A stretch of DNA of 43,224 bases from RGIG4140 sp045635565 (lineage in GTDB: Bacteria > Pseudomonadota > Alphaproteobacteria > CAAHEQ01 > UBA3637), in contig JAZTVX010000032.1 in NCBI GenBank assembly GCA_045635565.1, positions 1 to 43,224 of the forward strand. Direction: 5' to 3'. Shown in pieces: positions 26,376 through 34,664 of this stretch. The position numbers were made by a program, and so were the translations under genes. The notes below the pieces were generated by a model. It worked only from the letters and a program-made list of their open reading frames with translations, was not told where the DNA came from and did not search any database. The first letter of the stretch is position 1. Each line of letters starts with the position of its first letter.

Positions 26376-27043
26376 AGTGCGTGTTTTACTGCGACAATTT
26401 TTAAAATATCTGCAACATCTTCGGCAATGTCGGATATTTTTTCAATGTTGTAAATAAATTCTTTCAATTGGAGTTTATGTGCCAATGAAATATGTTCATT
26501 TGTATAGATCAATGTTTTTAAATGAAATGCCTGTTTGTCAACTAAGTGTTCAAAATCATGTGTTCTTTGCGTAAATTCATCAACATTATGTCCGCCGAAA
26601 AAGGATTTGACACCACTGACCAAACTGTCAACACATAATAAATCGGTCTGAACCATTTCAGTTAATAGACCTTTTAATTCATCCCAAAGGTCGGGTTGTT
26701 CTACTGACACAATCAACAAGTTGGATTGATATTTGTTAATGACTTTATCGCACCCTTCCAAAATTTTTAAAATATCGGAACGCATATCCGGTAAAATCAT
26801 GTATGCATATAAATCATTTTCAACTTCACGGCGATAGGCATCATTTTGTGCTTCCAATTCTGACACATGGTCACGCAATGTGATAAATGTCTCGCAGGCT
26901 CGGTCTTTTGTGTAAATATTCATAGCCTGTTCATATAAAACACCGGCTTCCACAATGTTGAGCAAAAATGATGTGATTTTGGCTTCCAACTCACGTGTTC
27001 GTTTGAAAATATCCCAGCCTAAAAATGTTTTGTGTTTTGGCAT
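26372..27043 (-). CDS. DUF47 (PhoU-like) PiT accessory protein
   Basis: A 223-residue, largely helical PhoU-like protein of the DUF47/TIGR00153 type, usually encoded next to PiT transporters and thought to modulate them. The helices contain repeated E/D-rich patterns such as RDHVSELEAQNDAYRREVEN and LKEFIYNIEKISDIAEDVAD, typical of the metal-binding PhoU fold. I chose MPKHKTF as the start because AAAGGAG lies 6 bases before it; an in-frame ATG 18 bases upstream would overlap the prfB stop and has no such site. The ribosome site overlaps the end of prfB, suggesting coupling. Confidence 0.85.
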   Translation of the reverse strand: MPKHKTFLGWDIFKRTRELEAKITSFLLNIVEAGVLYEQAMNIYTKDRACETFITLRDHVSELEAQNDAYRREVENDLYAYMILPDMRSDILKILEGCDKVINKYQSNLLIVSVEQPDLWDELKGLLTEMVQTDLLCVDSLVSGVKSFFGGHNVDEFTQRTHDFEHLVDKQAFHLKTLIYTNEHISLAHKLQLKEFIYNIEKISDIAEDVADILKIVAVKHAL

Positions 27044-27053
27044 TATTTCTCCT

Positions 27054-28173
27054 TTATTCAAGGTCGGTTTGGGAAGACGGCTTCTGTCCGGCTAACGATG
27101 CACGCATAAAACCATTTAAAGCCCCGTCCAAAACACCCGATGTGTCCGATGTTTCATAACCCGTTCGTAAATCTTTTATCAATTGGTATGGTTGTAAAAC
27201 ATAAGATCGAATCTGATTTCCCCAACCGTTATCACCTTTTGATAATTCAACCATTCCTTGTGCTTCCCGTCTTTTTTGTAGTTCCAGTTCATATAATCGG
27301 GAACGAAGCATGGCCCATGCCTCATCTTTGTTTTGAAATTGTGAACGCCCCGTTTGACTTTGTACGACAATGCCTGTCGGTATATGTGTGATGCGAACGG
27401 CGCTTTCTGTTCGATTGACGTGTTGTCCTCCGGCTCCGGAAGCACGAAAAACATCAATCCGACAATCGGCAGGATTGATTTCGATTTTTATTGAATCATC
27501 AACCACCGGATAAACCCAAACAGATGCGAAACTGGTGTGGCGACGAGCATTCGAATCAAATGGTGAAATTCTGACTAAACGGTGAACGCCCGATTCATAT
27601 TTTAACCAACCATAAGCATTGATGCCACTGATTTTTAACGTTGATGATTTGATGCCGGCTTCGTCACCGATACCTTCTTCCAGTAATGTGACGGAAAAAC
27701 CGTTCTTTTCAGCCCAACGCATATACATACGACGTAACATATCTGCCCAGTCTTGTGATTCTGTTCCACCGGCACCGGCATGAATTTCCAAAAAGGCATC
27801 ATTTGAATCGCCTTCGGCTGATAATAAACTTTGAAGCAGGGCTTCTTCAACCGTTGCACTCAAGTTCGAAAACTGATGTTCGCTTTCGGCTAATAAATCG
27901 GGTTCATTTTCGGCTTCTGCCAGTTCAATCATCTCAAATGTATCTGTGATTTGAGTGATTAAAGACTGCAACGAATCAATCTTATTTGTTAAATGTGTGC
28001 GTTCGCTGACCAGTTTTTGGGCTTTTTCCGGATTACACCATAAGTCGGCATCTGCTGTTAAAGCATCTAATTCTTCTTTTCTGAGGAGAGCATTATCCCA
28101 GTCAAAGACGCTCCTTCAACAGCCGAACAGCCGTTGTATATTTGTCGTTCAAAGCAATGATTTCTGCTTTCAT
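27054..28173 (-). CDS. prfB: Peptide chain release factor 2, programmed +1 frameshift
   Basis: RF2 reads UAA and UGA and releases the finished peptide. The gene is in two frames: 23 codons from the ATG at 28173 (MKAEIIALNDKYTTAVRLLK then ERL) end at an in-frame TGA (28104-28102). A +1 shift continues as DWDNALLRKEELDALTADAD and on to the stop at 27054, giving 372 residues. The body has the SPF anticodon-like tripeptide (about 203) and GGQ in SGAGGQHVNRTES (about 248). The junction lines up with RF2 proteins, so the shift is real and not a sequencing error. AAGGA precedes the ATG. It heads the operon prfB - DUF47 - PiT - YhdP. Confidence 0.96.
28101..28115 (-). promoter_or_regulatory. RF2 programmed frameshift site
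   Basis: On the minus strand AAGGAG, three bases (CGT), CTT and TGAC repeat the classic RF2 autoregulation signal: an internal Shine-Dalgarno three bases from a slippery CUU followed by a UGA in a weak context. Low RF2 lets the ribosome shift; high RF2 ends translation. Confidence 0.93.
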
Positions 28174-28210
28174 GTTGTTTTTCCTTATTGTTGTTGTATA
28201 ACGGAAAAGC

Positions 28211-28239
28211 ATTCTAGCATAAAATATTTTTTTTGTGTA
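28211..28239 (-). promoter_or_regulatory. Promoter of the prfB operon
   Basis: On the minus strand TACACA (28234-28239), a 17-bp spacer and an extended -10 TGCTAGAAT (TAGAAT at 28211-28216) lie about 38 bases before the prfB start. Confidence 0.6.
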
Positions 28240-28381
28240 GTCTTTTTCTATTAAAGATATCATTTTTATTGTGATAAAAATAAAATTATCGTTTTTTTTG
28301 TTAGAAATGTTTTTTTTGCTGGTAAAAAATAAGTTTTTGCATTATACTGAACAAGATTATTGCGCAATATAAGGATATGAA

Positions 28382-29596
28382 ATGAAAAAATGGCAAAGAA
28401 CACTCTTGGTTGGGTTTATTTGGGGTTTTATTTTCCTGTGGTGGTTTATTCGTAGTTTCCTGCTTGAAAATTGGGGTTTTGATTTCTTTTCGCTATCAGG
28501 TAATCCTGAAAAGGAAACTGTCGGATGGCTATTTTTGATTGATGAATTTCGTAAAGGATGGGTTATTGATAATCGCAGTACGGTTATTTTCTTTGTTGTT
28601 TTGTTTTTGGCTCCGGTTTTGTTTTTGTTCGGTTGGCGTTTTTTCTTGAAAATCGAATGGTTGAAATTGTTGCGTCGGAATGTTAATCGATTGATTTACT
28701 TTTTAACCGGCGGTGAACGGGTTCAAAAAAAGCAAACCAATACCATTCAAGTTAACAAAAAAACATCGAAAACGACACGCCCACGCCCGATTGATAGTGC
28801 GGTTCGTCCGGTTGTGAAAGAATCGGAATTGAAAGTGCCGGTTGATGAGCCGATGGCGGCGTCGGGTGGAATGCCCAAGGTAGCCCCCTCTAATAATGCC
28901 GGTGATATGTTTGGTTCGGCTCCGTCGCAGAAGAAATCATTTGCTTCTTCTGATTCTCCATTTAATCGAGGGTTCAATTTGCCTTCCATGAATCAGGGAT
29001 TTTCTATTGCTCCGACGACAGAAACGAGTTGGCAGGATAAAATGGATCCGTTCGGCGGGTCGATGGACGATGTTTTGTTGTCTGATATCAAATTGCCTGA
29101 ACGGAAAAAATTGGAAGAAAATATTCCGGAATTATTTGATAAAGCCGGTTATACTGTTATGCAGAATATTTTAATCGGTGGACGACCGGTTGAATATTTG
29201 GCTGTTGGGGAACAACGTATTGTTGTGGCTGTTGAAGATATGCAAACAGGGGATTGGTTGGCTGATGAAGAACGCTTTAACGGTGAAGATCCGTTGTGGT
29301 TTTCGGAAAGTTCTCACCGTGTTTCGCCCGTTTTTCAGTTGCTTGAAATGGTTAAAGGGTTTATGTCCCGTTTGTCGGAGAATGGTTATAATGGCACGGT
29401 TGTTCCGTTGTTTATTGAACGGGCGGGCATTATTATCAATGCTGAAGATATGCTGACAACATGGAGGGATTTGGCTGTCACGGTATGTCGAACAGAACTT
29501 GGAGGACCTGATGAATTGAGTAGTGTTGCTAACTCAATTATTGCAACAGAAAAACCAAGTGACGTGGTGTTAGAACAAGTTCAAAAATCATTGTAG
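28382..29596 (+). CDS. Membrane protein of the virD4 cluster, unknown function
   Basis: A 404-residue protein. Two hydrophobic helices lie at about 8-28 and 62-86, followed by a basic segment. Residues about 115-235 are low-complexity, rich in Ser, Pro, Lys and Gly, probably a flexible cytoplasmic linker. The C-terminal domain (about 240-404) looks folded: ELFDKAGYTVMQNILIGGRP then VEYLAVGEQRIVVAVEDM has the alternating strand pattern of a restriction-endonuclease-like or NERD-like fold, but no clear E-x-K catalytic pair. It begins the cluster with virD4, and its stop overlaps the ribosome site of the next gene. A scaffold or substrate-recruitment role at the coupling protein is a guess; the family was not recognised. 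Confidence 0.7.
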   Translation: MKKWQRTLLVGFIWGFIFLWWFIRSFLLENWGFDFFSLSGNPEKETVGWLFLIDEFRKGWVIDNRSTVIFFVVLFLAPVLFLFGWRFFLKIEWLKLLRRNVNRLIYFLTGGERVQKKQTNTIQVNKKTSKTTRPRPIDSAVRPVVKESELKVPVDEPMAASGGMPKVAPSNNAGDMFGSAPSQKKSFASSDSPFNRGFNLPSMNQGFSIAPTTETSWQDKMDPFGGSMDDVLLSDIKLPERKKLEENIPELFDKAGYTVMQNILIGGRPVEYLAVGEQRIVVAVEDMQTGDWLADEERFNGEDPLWFSESSHRVSPVFQLLEMVKGFMSRLSENGYNGTVVPLFIERAGIIINAEDMLTTWRDLAVTVCRTELGGPDELSSVANSIIATEKPSDVVLEQVQKSL

Positions 29597-29604
29597 GGGG
29601 AAAA

Positions 29605-30045
29605 ATGGTTTTTACACCTGATTTTTGGGAAAAAAAATGTGAAGAATTGAATTACGAAGAAGATGTCGATCGTAAAAGATACTGGTGGTGGGTTATTCAA
29701 ACTGTTTTATGGACTTTTGGTCTAACGATTTCGGCGTTGTTATTGGCGTTTCCGTTACAAAATTTTATTGTGAATGGGGTTGATATTACAACTGTTGACT
29801 TTATGACAAAGTTTATTCAAAACACGTTATCTGATATTCATTTCATTATTCAGGCGTATCAACAATGGTTTAATCGGGTTATTCAGGCGGCAGATAACAT
29901 ATATTGGTTTGTTCCGTTGTTGCCGTTTGTGATTGGTATTAGTGTGTTACATGTCGGATTGAAAATCAATCCTTATAGAAAGATTTTTTATGCAAAGAAA
30001 TCAAAATATCGTGTATATTCAAACGATTCGGAAACATTATATTAG
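29605..30045 (+). CDS. Small membrane protein of the virD4 cluster
   Basis: A 146-residue protein with a polar N-terminus (about 1-25) and two membrane segments (about 27-52, IQTVLWTFGLTISALLLAF, and 96-115, FVPLLPFVIGISVLHVGL). Its layout, with two helices separated by a loop that ends in a Trp- and Phe-rich stretch and a basic exit, mirrors the N-terminal membrane part of the VirD4 protein that follows 15 bases later (QQWFNRV/GRWFSAF, IKNPYEYMPK/LKINPYRKIFY). It may therefore be a paralogue of the VirD4 membrane domain. AGGGGG precedes the ATG and overlaps the upstream stop. It is otherwise unrecognised. Confidence 0.7.
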   Translation: MVFTPDFWEKKCEELNYEEDVDRKRYWWWVIQTVLWTFGLTISALLLAFPLQNFIVNGVDITTVDFMTKFIQNTLSDIHFIIQAYQQWFNRVIQAADNIYWFVPLLPFVIGISVLHVGLKINPYRKIFYAKKSKYRVYSNDSETLY

Positions 30046-30060
30046 ATAAAGGAGCAATAG

Positions 30061-32244
30061 ATGGCTTTTAAACGGGATAGTGCTTACGAAGATCAAGGGA
30101 AATTTTTAATCTGGCTGTTTTGGACATTTGCCGCCTCTGTCTTGACGTTTTTTGTTTTAATGTGGTTGATGTTGCCTATTCAAAGTTGGATTTATCGTGG
30201 CATCAGTATTTTTACATGGCAAGATTCGGTGGCTTATTGGAAAAAAGCCATTCCGAATATGCGTTATTTATTTGGGTCATACGGTCGTTGGTTTTCTGCT
30301 TTTTTAAATCAGCCTAATCCGAATTGGGTGATGTATTTGCCGTTTGTACCGTTTGTAATGTTTTGGGTTGTTTTGATTGTTGGTATTATTAAAAACCCAT
30401 ACGAATACATGCCGAAAATTTTCGGGGGTGGTCGAATGGCCGAATATGCCGATATTAAAAAAATGAAATTATTTGAGGGGTTTTGCGTTGTTTTGGGACG
30501 GTTTAAGGGAAAATTGATGAAAATGCCCGAAACATTGTCGTGCTTGGTTGTTGCTCCTCCAGGGACCGGTAAAACCGTTGGGGTGGTTATTCCGACTATT
30601 TTGGAATCCCCCGGTTTAAGTTTAATTGTCAACGACCCTAAACCGGAATTGTGTTTTAATACGACGGGTTATCGGGCAACCATCGGACCTGTTTTCGTGA
30701 TTAACTGGGGGGAAAAAGACGAACCGGAAAAAGGTATTTATTATCCAAGTTGGAACCCTTTGTCTGCTTCTTGTTTGCCACCGTTGGGCTCTGATCGTGA
30801 AAAATATATTGACTCTATGGTTGCCGTGTTGGTTGAAGAACCGAAAGGTGGGGCTGACCCACACTGGTCAAAAACGGGTCGAAATGCGATGTCTGGTTTC
30901 TTACAATTCATTTCCAGTAAGTGTGAACGGGCTCGGGCAAATGACTATTTTATCAATAAACTGATGGAAAACAGTTTTGATGAAGAAGACGCTGCTGTTT
31001 TGGCAACGTATTATGACGGTATGAAAGACCAAAGTGCCATGATGGCTATTCAGGCCTTGCAGCAAGGTCAATTAACGATTGATAATTACGCTCCGATTGG
31101 TACATGGGAAGGATTGCCAACCCAATGGCAAGGGTGTGAACCGTGTATTGCCATGATTTTCGACTGGTTGACAGAATCGCAAATGAAAATTGCCGCAGAT
31201 ATCAAACGTCGGTCAGACGAAGGGGATCAAATGGCAATGATGGCGGATCCAATGCGTGATTTGTTGGATGCAGCCGTTAAGGAAGCCGACCGATATGCTT
31301 ATGCTCATCGTGCTGTTGTTGAATTAAACCAATTATCGGGTACACCGGATAAGGAACGGGGTTCTATTTTATCAACGGCATTATCAGGGATTAACATTTT
31401 TAAAAACTCGGCAGTTCGTATGCGGACGAAATTCAGTGATTTAACGTTCCGTGATTTGCGAGGGTTAAAAGATCCGATTACCGGTGAAATGAAACCTGTT
31501 TCGGTGTATTTATCCGTTAATCAGGTTGACGCACGCAGTATGAACGTGATTACGGGTATTTTTGTTGAATTGATGAGTTCGTTTTTGATTTCTAATCCTC
31601 CGAATTTTGTTGGTACAGATGGGTTAAAATCTGGTCCGTTCCCTGTTTTATTCGTGCTTGACGAGTTCCCTCAAATGCCGAAGTTAGCCGCTGTTAAAGA
31701 TGGTCCGGCCGTCGGTCGTGGTCAAAAAGTGGCATATTTGTTGATTGGACAGGATTTGGGTCAGATTTCGGGTCAATACGGTAAAGATGACTTAGAAACA
31801 ATTATTACGACAACTGCTGCTAAAGTTATCTTGGCACAAAACAACGAACAAACAGCCGAACGATTCAGTAAAATGATTGGGACGAAAACAATCGAGGTTG
31901 CCAGTTCATCACGGACGGAGGGTGTATCTCAACAAACGAACCCGTTTGCGGCTAATGTGTCTCGTTCATTACAAAGTTCAAATGTTGTTGGTGCTTCGGA
32001 TATGATGAGTTTGAGTTATTTGAAACAATATGTTTTGTTCCAAGGGTTCCTCAATCGTCCGATTCTGGCTGATGCTCCTCGATGGTATTTAGATAAGAAG
32101 ATGAAAAAGAAATGTGCGATGGGGGCTTCACCGTGGGTACCTTATTGGGTTGTTGCTCAACGGGAAGACACGGATATTCAGGCCCTAAAAACCTTAATGC
32201 AGGGTCAAATCGGTGACATTGAAGAACAGGTTAAAGGAGCATAA
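30061..32244 (+). CDS. virD4: VirD4/TraG-like type IV coupling protein
   Basis: A 727-residue coupling ATPase. Two or three membrane segments occupy about 18-45 and 95-115. The nucleotide-binding domain has Walker A VVAPPGTGKTVGVVIP (about 162-177), the VNDPKPEL motif typical of TraG/VirD4, Walker B LFVLDEFPQMPKL (about 529-541) and the GQDLGQISGQYG segment. Such proteins receive substrates and pass them to the type IV secretion channel. AAAGGAG precedes the start. The length is at the upper end for the family. It follows two small membrane proteins and is followed by three genes that look like cargo or immunity genes. It is separated from virB3-virB4 by about 15 kb. Confidence 0.94.
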   Translation: MAFKRDSAYEDQGKFLIWLFWTFAASVLTFFVLMWLMLPIQSWIYRGISIFTWQDSVAYWKKAIPNMRYLFGSYGRWFSAFLNQPNPNWVMYLPFVPFVMFWVVLIVGIIKNPYEYMPKIFGGGRMAEYADIKKMKLFEGFCVVLGRFKGKLMKMPETLSCLVVAPPGTGKTVGVVIPTILESPGLSLIVNDPKPELCFNTTGYRATIGPVFVINWGEKDEPEKGIYYPSWNPLSASCLPPLGSDREKYIDSMVAVLVEEPKGGADPHWSKTGRNAMSGFLQFISSKCERARANDYFINKLMENSFDEEDAAVLATYYDGMKDQSAMMAIQALQQGQLTIDNYAPIGTWEGLPTQWQGCEPCIAMIFDWLTESQMKIAADIKRRSDEGDQMAMMADPMRDLLDAAVKEADRYAYAHRAVVELNQLSGTPDKERGSILSTALSGINIFKNSAVRMRTKFSDLTFRDLRGLKDPITGEMKPVSVYLSVNQVDARSMNVITGIFVELMSSFLISNPPNFVGTDGLKSGPFPVLFVLDEFPQMPKLAAVKDGPAVGRGQKVAYLLIGQDLGQISGQYGKDDLETIITTTAAKVILAQNNEQTAERFSKMIGTKTIEVASSSRTEGVSQQTNPFAANVSRSLQSSNVVGASDMMSLSYLKQYVLFQGFLNRPILADAPRWYLDKKMKKKCAMGASPWVPYWVVAQREDTDIQALKTLMQGQIGDIEEQVKGA

Positions 32245-32249
32245 CGACA

Positions 32250-33275
32250 TTGACGGATAAAATTGATTTTTCACAGTTGGTACAAGCGGAGGAAGGTCTT
32301 ATTTCTTGGGAAGACCTGTTCCCTGAATATGCCGTTGGCGGAGAATCTTTTAAAAGTGGTCAAGTCCATTCTAAATCATTTAATACCTCGTCGGATCAGG
32401 ACGATATGACGGCTGTTGTTTCAGATGGTAATGTTGCTGTAACGGCAGAACGGTTTCAGGAACATGTTCCTGTTGTTGAAATGTCATCATTGCCGGATAT
32501 TCCGTCTTTTACGGAAGATGATATTACGTGGGATGATGATGGTGATTTGTTTTCGAGTGAAAAAACGCAACAAACAACTGTTGCTCAACCACAAACATCA
32601 ACGTTGGATGATTCTATTTTTACGATGGATGGTCATACGGCAGATAGTGCTTTATCCATAAATGAAGATTGGCTGGAACGGGCGTTATCGGCTGTTGACG
32701 GTGAACTGGCACAACGGCAAAAAACCGTTAAGGACCAAGATTATTGGACGCATCGGTTTAATGAAATGAATTTTGCCGGTATGGATTTGATGGCTGTCAG
32801 TTATTTTGGGTCATTTACATATGATTTGTTTGAACAACACATGTTGTTGAAACGGGTAACACGGGAATTTGTCCGTTTATTGAGTTATAACTATGCCATG
32901 GATTTACGATCGGCCGGTGTTTCGGAAGAAGGTATTTTTTATATGAAAAAGGGAAAAATTCCCGAAAACTTCACGGTACATTTAAAATATCCATTGGAAT
33001 ATGGCGGAACGATTGATTTTAATAACATGGTTTTTATGCAGGATAAACCATTTCATGATTTGATACATTCTTATTTGGATGAACAGATGCAAACGCCGAG
33101 TGGTATTTCTTATCCATCGTTATTGTACGTTCCGACACCAGTTGGAAAGATTTATGTACCATTCGGCATGTTTACAGGGTCGGGTGGTAAAAATAAGCAA
33201 GATCGGAGTGTCTATGCCGGATTCTCTAAGGCTGCTTTTGATAAAATTGCTTTAAAAGCCATGCCGGGGAGGTAG
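32250..33275 (+). CDS. Putative type IV secretion cargo with HNH/Endo VII-like segment
   Basis: A 341-residue protein. The start is a TTG at 32250, with AAAGGAG 10 bases upstream and directly behind the virD4 stop. Residues 1-160 are acidic, Ser/Thr/Asp-rich and probably disordered. The region about 165-275 resembles the C-terminal toxin modules of the HNH/Endo VII superfamily: SAGVSEEGIFYMKKGKIP, then NFTVHLKYPLEYGGTIDFNN, then a HDLIH motif. The usual pattern is V-H-H-K-x-P-L-x-x-G-G-T-x-x-x-x-N-L. Here the second His is Leu, so the site may be altered or inactive. The next gene is a SUKH protein, the classic immunity partner of such nucleases. The effector reading is inference; the resemblance is by eye. 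Confidence 0.55.
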   Translation: MTDKIDFSQLVQAEEGLISWEDLFPEYAVGGESFKSGQVHSKSFNTSSDQDDMTAVVSDGNVAVTAERFQEHVPVVEMSSLPDIPSFTEDDITWDDDGDLFSSEKTQQTTVAQPQTSTLDDSIFTMDGHTADSALSINEDWLERALSAVDGELAQRQKTVKDQDYWTHRFNEMNFAGMDLMAVSYFGSFTYDLFEQHMLLKRVTREFVRLLSYNYAMDLRSAGVSEEGIFYMKKGKIPENFTVHLKYPLEYGGTIDFNNMVFMQDKPFHDLIHSYLDEQMQTPSGISYPSLLYVPTPVGKIYVPFGMFTGSGGKNKQDRSVYAGFSKAAFDKIALKAMPGR

Positions 33276-33276
33276 T

Positions 33277-33723
33277 ATGAGAGCGTTAGTACAAGTCCTC
33301 AAAAAAGTTTATCAAGATTATGCTGTTATTTACCCACCAGCCGAGTCAGTTGAAATTTCGGATGTCTATGCGACGTTAATTCAAAATGGATACGGTCGGT
33401 TACCGGCAGATTATAAAACATTTTTAATGATGACAGATGGTTTGTTTTGGAATGGTTTGGAATTATTTTCCACACGGGAACATGAACGCAATAACGGAGC
33501 GTTTTTTCACCGTGCTATCGTTCAATCACAGGTACTTTTCAGTCAAAACATACAATTGAATAAGAAAATCGTTTTGGGTATGGCACCGGAGGAATTGATT
33601 GTTTATGATACTGTTCGTAAAGAATATCAGTTGCTTGACAGATATTCTTTTACTGTATTTGTTAAATTTCCTTCGTTTGCGGATATTTTATATTTTTACA
33701 TTCGCAATGTTGTTGAAAAATAA
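33277..33723 (+). CDS. SMI1/KNR4 (SUKH) family protein, candidate immunity protein
   Basis: A 148-residue cytosolic protein. YGRLPADYKTFLMMTDGLFWNGLELF is the core SUKH signature (helix, LP-x-D-Y-x-x-F-L, then G-x-x-x-N-G-x-E-L-F, in the YrhA-like form), followed by a beta-rich segment and a C-terminal helix. SUKH proteins are mainly immunity proteins that bind and block polymorphic nuclease toxins. It starts one base after the stop of the HNH-like gene, with GGGAGG as the ribosome site, so the pair is almost certainly co-translated. No signal peptide. The family call is good; the immunity role is inferred from position. Confidence 0.8.
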   Translation: MRALVQVLKKVYQDYAVIYPPAESVEISDVYATLIQNGYGRLPADYKTFLMMTDGLFWNGLELFSTREHERNNGAFFHRAIVQSQVLFSQNIQLNKKIVLGMAPEELIVYDTVRKEYQLLDRYSFTVFVKFPSFADILYFYIRNVVEK

Positions 33724-33759
33724 ATGCGTTTGAAAGTAGAGAAAGTGTAGGAGAAGAAT

Positions 33760-34479
33760 ATGACAATCAGTGATATGAACACACCTGATGGTAACGGACA
33801 AACAGCGTTAATGATTGCTTTGGAAAACAAGCAATTTGATAAAGCAAAAGAATTGTTACAACAAACAGATATTGATGTTTATGCGACGGATAACGGTGGT
33901 CATACGGCTCTTTACTATGCTGTAAGCAGTGGTCATTTGGAGTTGACGGATATGTTGCTCGCCAAAGGTCTGGATATTCATGAAACAAGTGCTGTCGGGG
34001 AAACATTGTTGCATTGTGCTGTTAGAAGTGGTCATTTGGATATGGTTCATCATTTAATACAAACGCATCGATTAGATTTGAATGTGTTGAGTTTAACACA
34101 CGGTACACCGTTATACTATGCGACCAGTCGGGATGAAATTGAAATAGCCCGTTATTTGTTGAATGCCGGAGCCGATGTCAGTATTGATTTACGAGGGGAA
34201 ACACCGGCGATGGTTGCTTTGAAAAATAAACGCTTGGGATTTGCTCGAGAATTGGCTCGATCAGGTAAGAAAAATGAGACATCAACCGATCATTCTGAAA
34301 CAAAACCATCGGAAGACAAAACGCCTCAAAATCCGAAACAACCGGATATTCCTTCTCGGTTGGAAACAGCATCGGGTTATTCATTACATACAACGTTGGA
34401 TAAGGCACAAAGATTATGTGATAAACCATTGGATAAGGTTCTTGGACAACATTTAACAGGAATTGAAAAGATAAATTAA
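33760..34479 (+). CDS. Ankyrin-repeat protein downstream of the SUKH gene
   Basis: A 239-residue protein. About five regular ankyrin repeats fill residues 1-175: DGNGQTALMIALENKQFDKA, DNGGHTALYYAVSSGHLELT, SAVGETLLHCAVRSGHLDMV, SLTHGTPLYYATSRDEIEIA and DLRGETPAMVALKNKRLGFA. The C-terminal 65 residues are charged and rich in Lys, Glu, Pro and Thr, probably disordered, ending in a helix (LDKVLGQHLTGIEKI). GGAG lies before the ATG, 36 bases after the SUKH stop, so it likely belongs to the virD4 transcript, which ends at the terminator downstream. It may be cargo of the secretion system or a binding partner; this is inference. Confidence 0.88.
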   Translation: MTISDMNTPDGNGQTALMIALENKQFDKAKELLQQTDIDVYATDNGGHTALYYAVSSGHLELTDMLLAKGLDIHETSAVGETLLHCAVRSGHLDMVHHLIQTHRLDLNVLSLTHGTPLYYATSRDEIEIARYLLNAGADVSIDLRGETPAMVALKNKRLGFARELARSGKKNETSTDHSETKPSEDKTPQNPKQPDIPSRLETASGYSLHTTLDKAQRLCDKPLDKVLGQHLTGIEKIN

Positions 34480-34515
34480 CCGAATGAATGTGTTTTTTTG
34501 AGTTGTATTATCAAG

Positions 34516-34556
34516 AAAAGCATCCCTTCTTTTATATTAAAAAAGAGGGGTGTTTT
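34516..34556 (+). terminator. Probable terminator of the virD4 cluster
   Basis: An imperfect long stem (aaaagcatccc... with ...gaggggtgtttt) with an AT-rich loop ends in TTTT, about 37 bases after the ankyrin stop. Confidence 0.5.
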
Positions 34557-34664
34557 GTACCTGTTTTAGATGTATTTAAGTAAACAAAAGTGTAAATATA
34601 CTTGACTTTTGGGATTATATCGGCTATTTGTAAATATTATGACTATATATAAAAGGAGGTTATC

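Noticed and set aside
27054..28173. prfB as a pseudogene broken by TGA
   Set aside because: The stop lies at the canonical RF2 frameshift site with the correct internal Shine-Dalgarno and spacing.
28316..28348. Promoter of the virD4 cluster (TTGCTG and TATACT)
   Set aside because: The spacer is 21 bp, outside the usual range, and no better -35 was found.
34602..34630. Promoter of dksA (TTGACT with TATTTG at 17 bp)
   Set aside because: The -10 matches only three consensus bases; the true element could not be decided.
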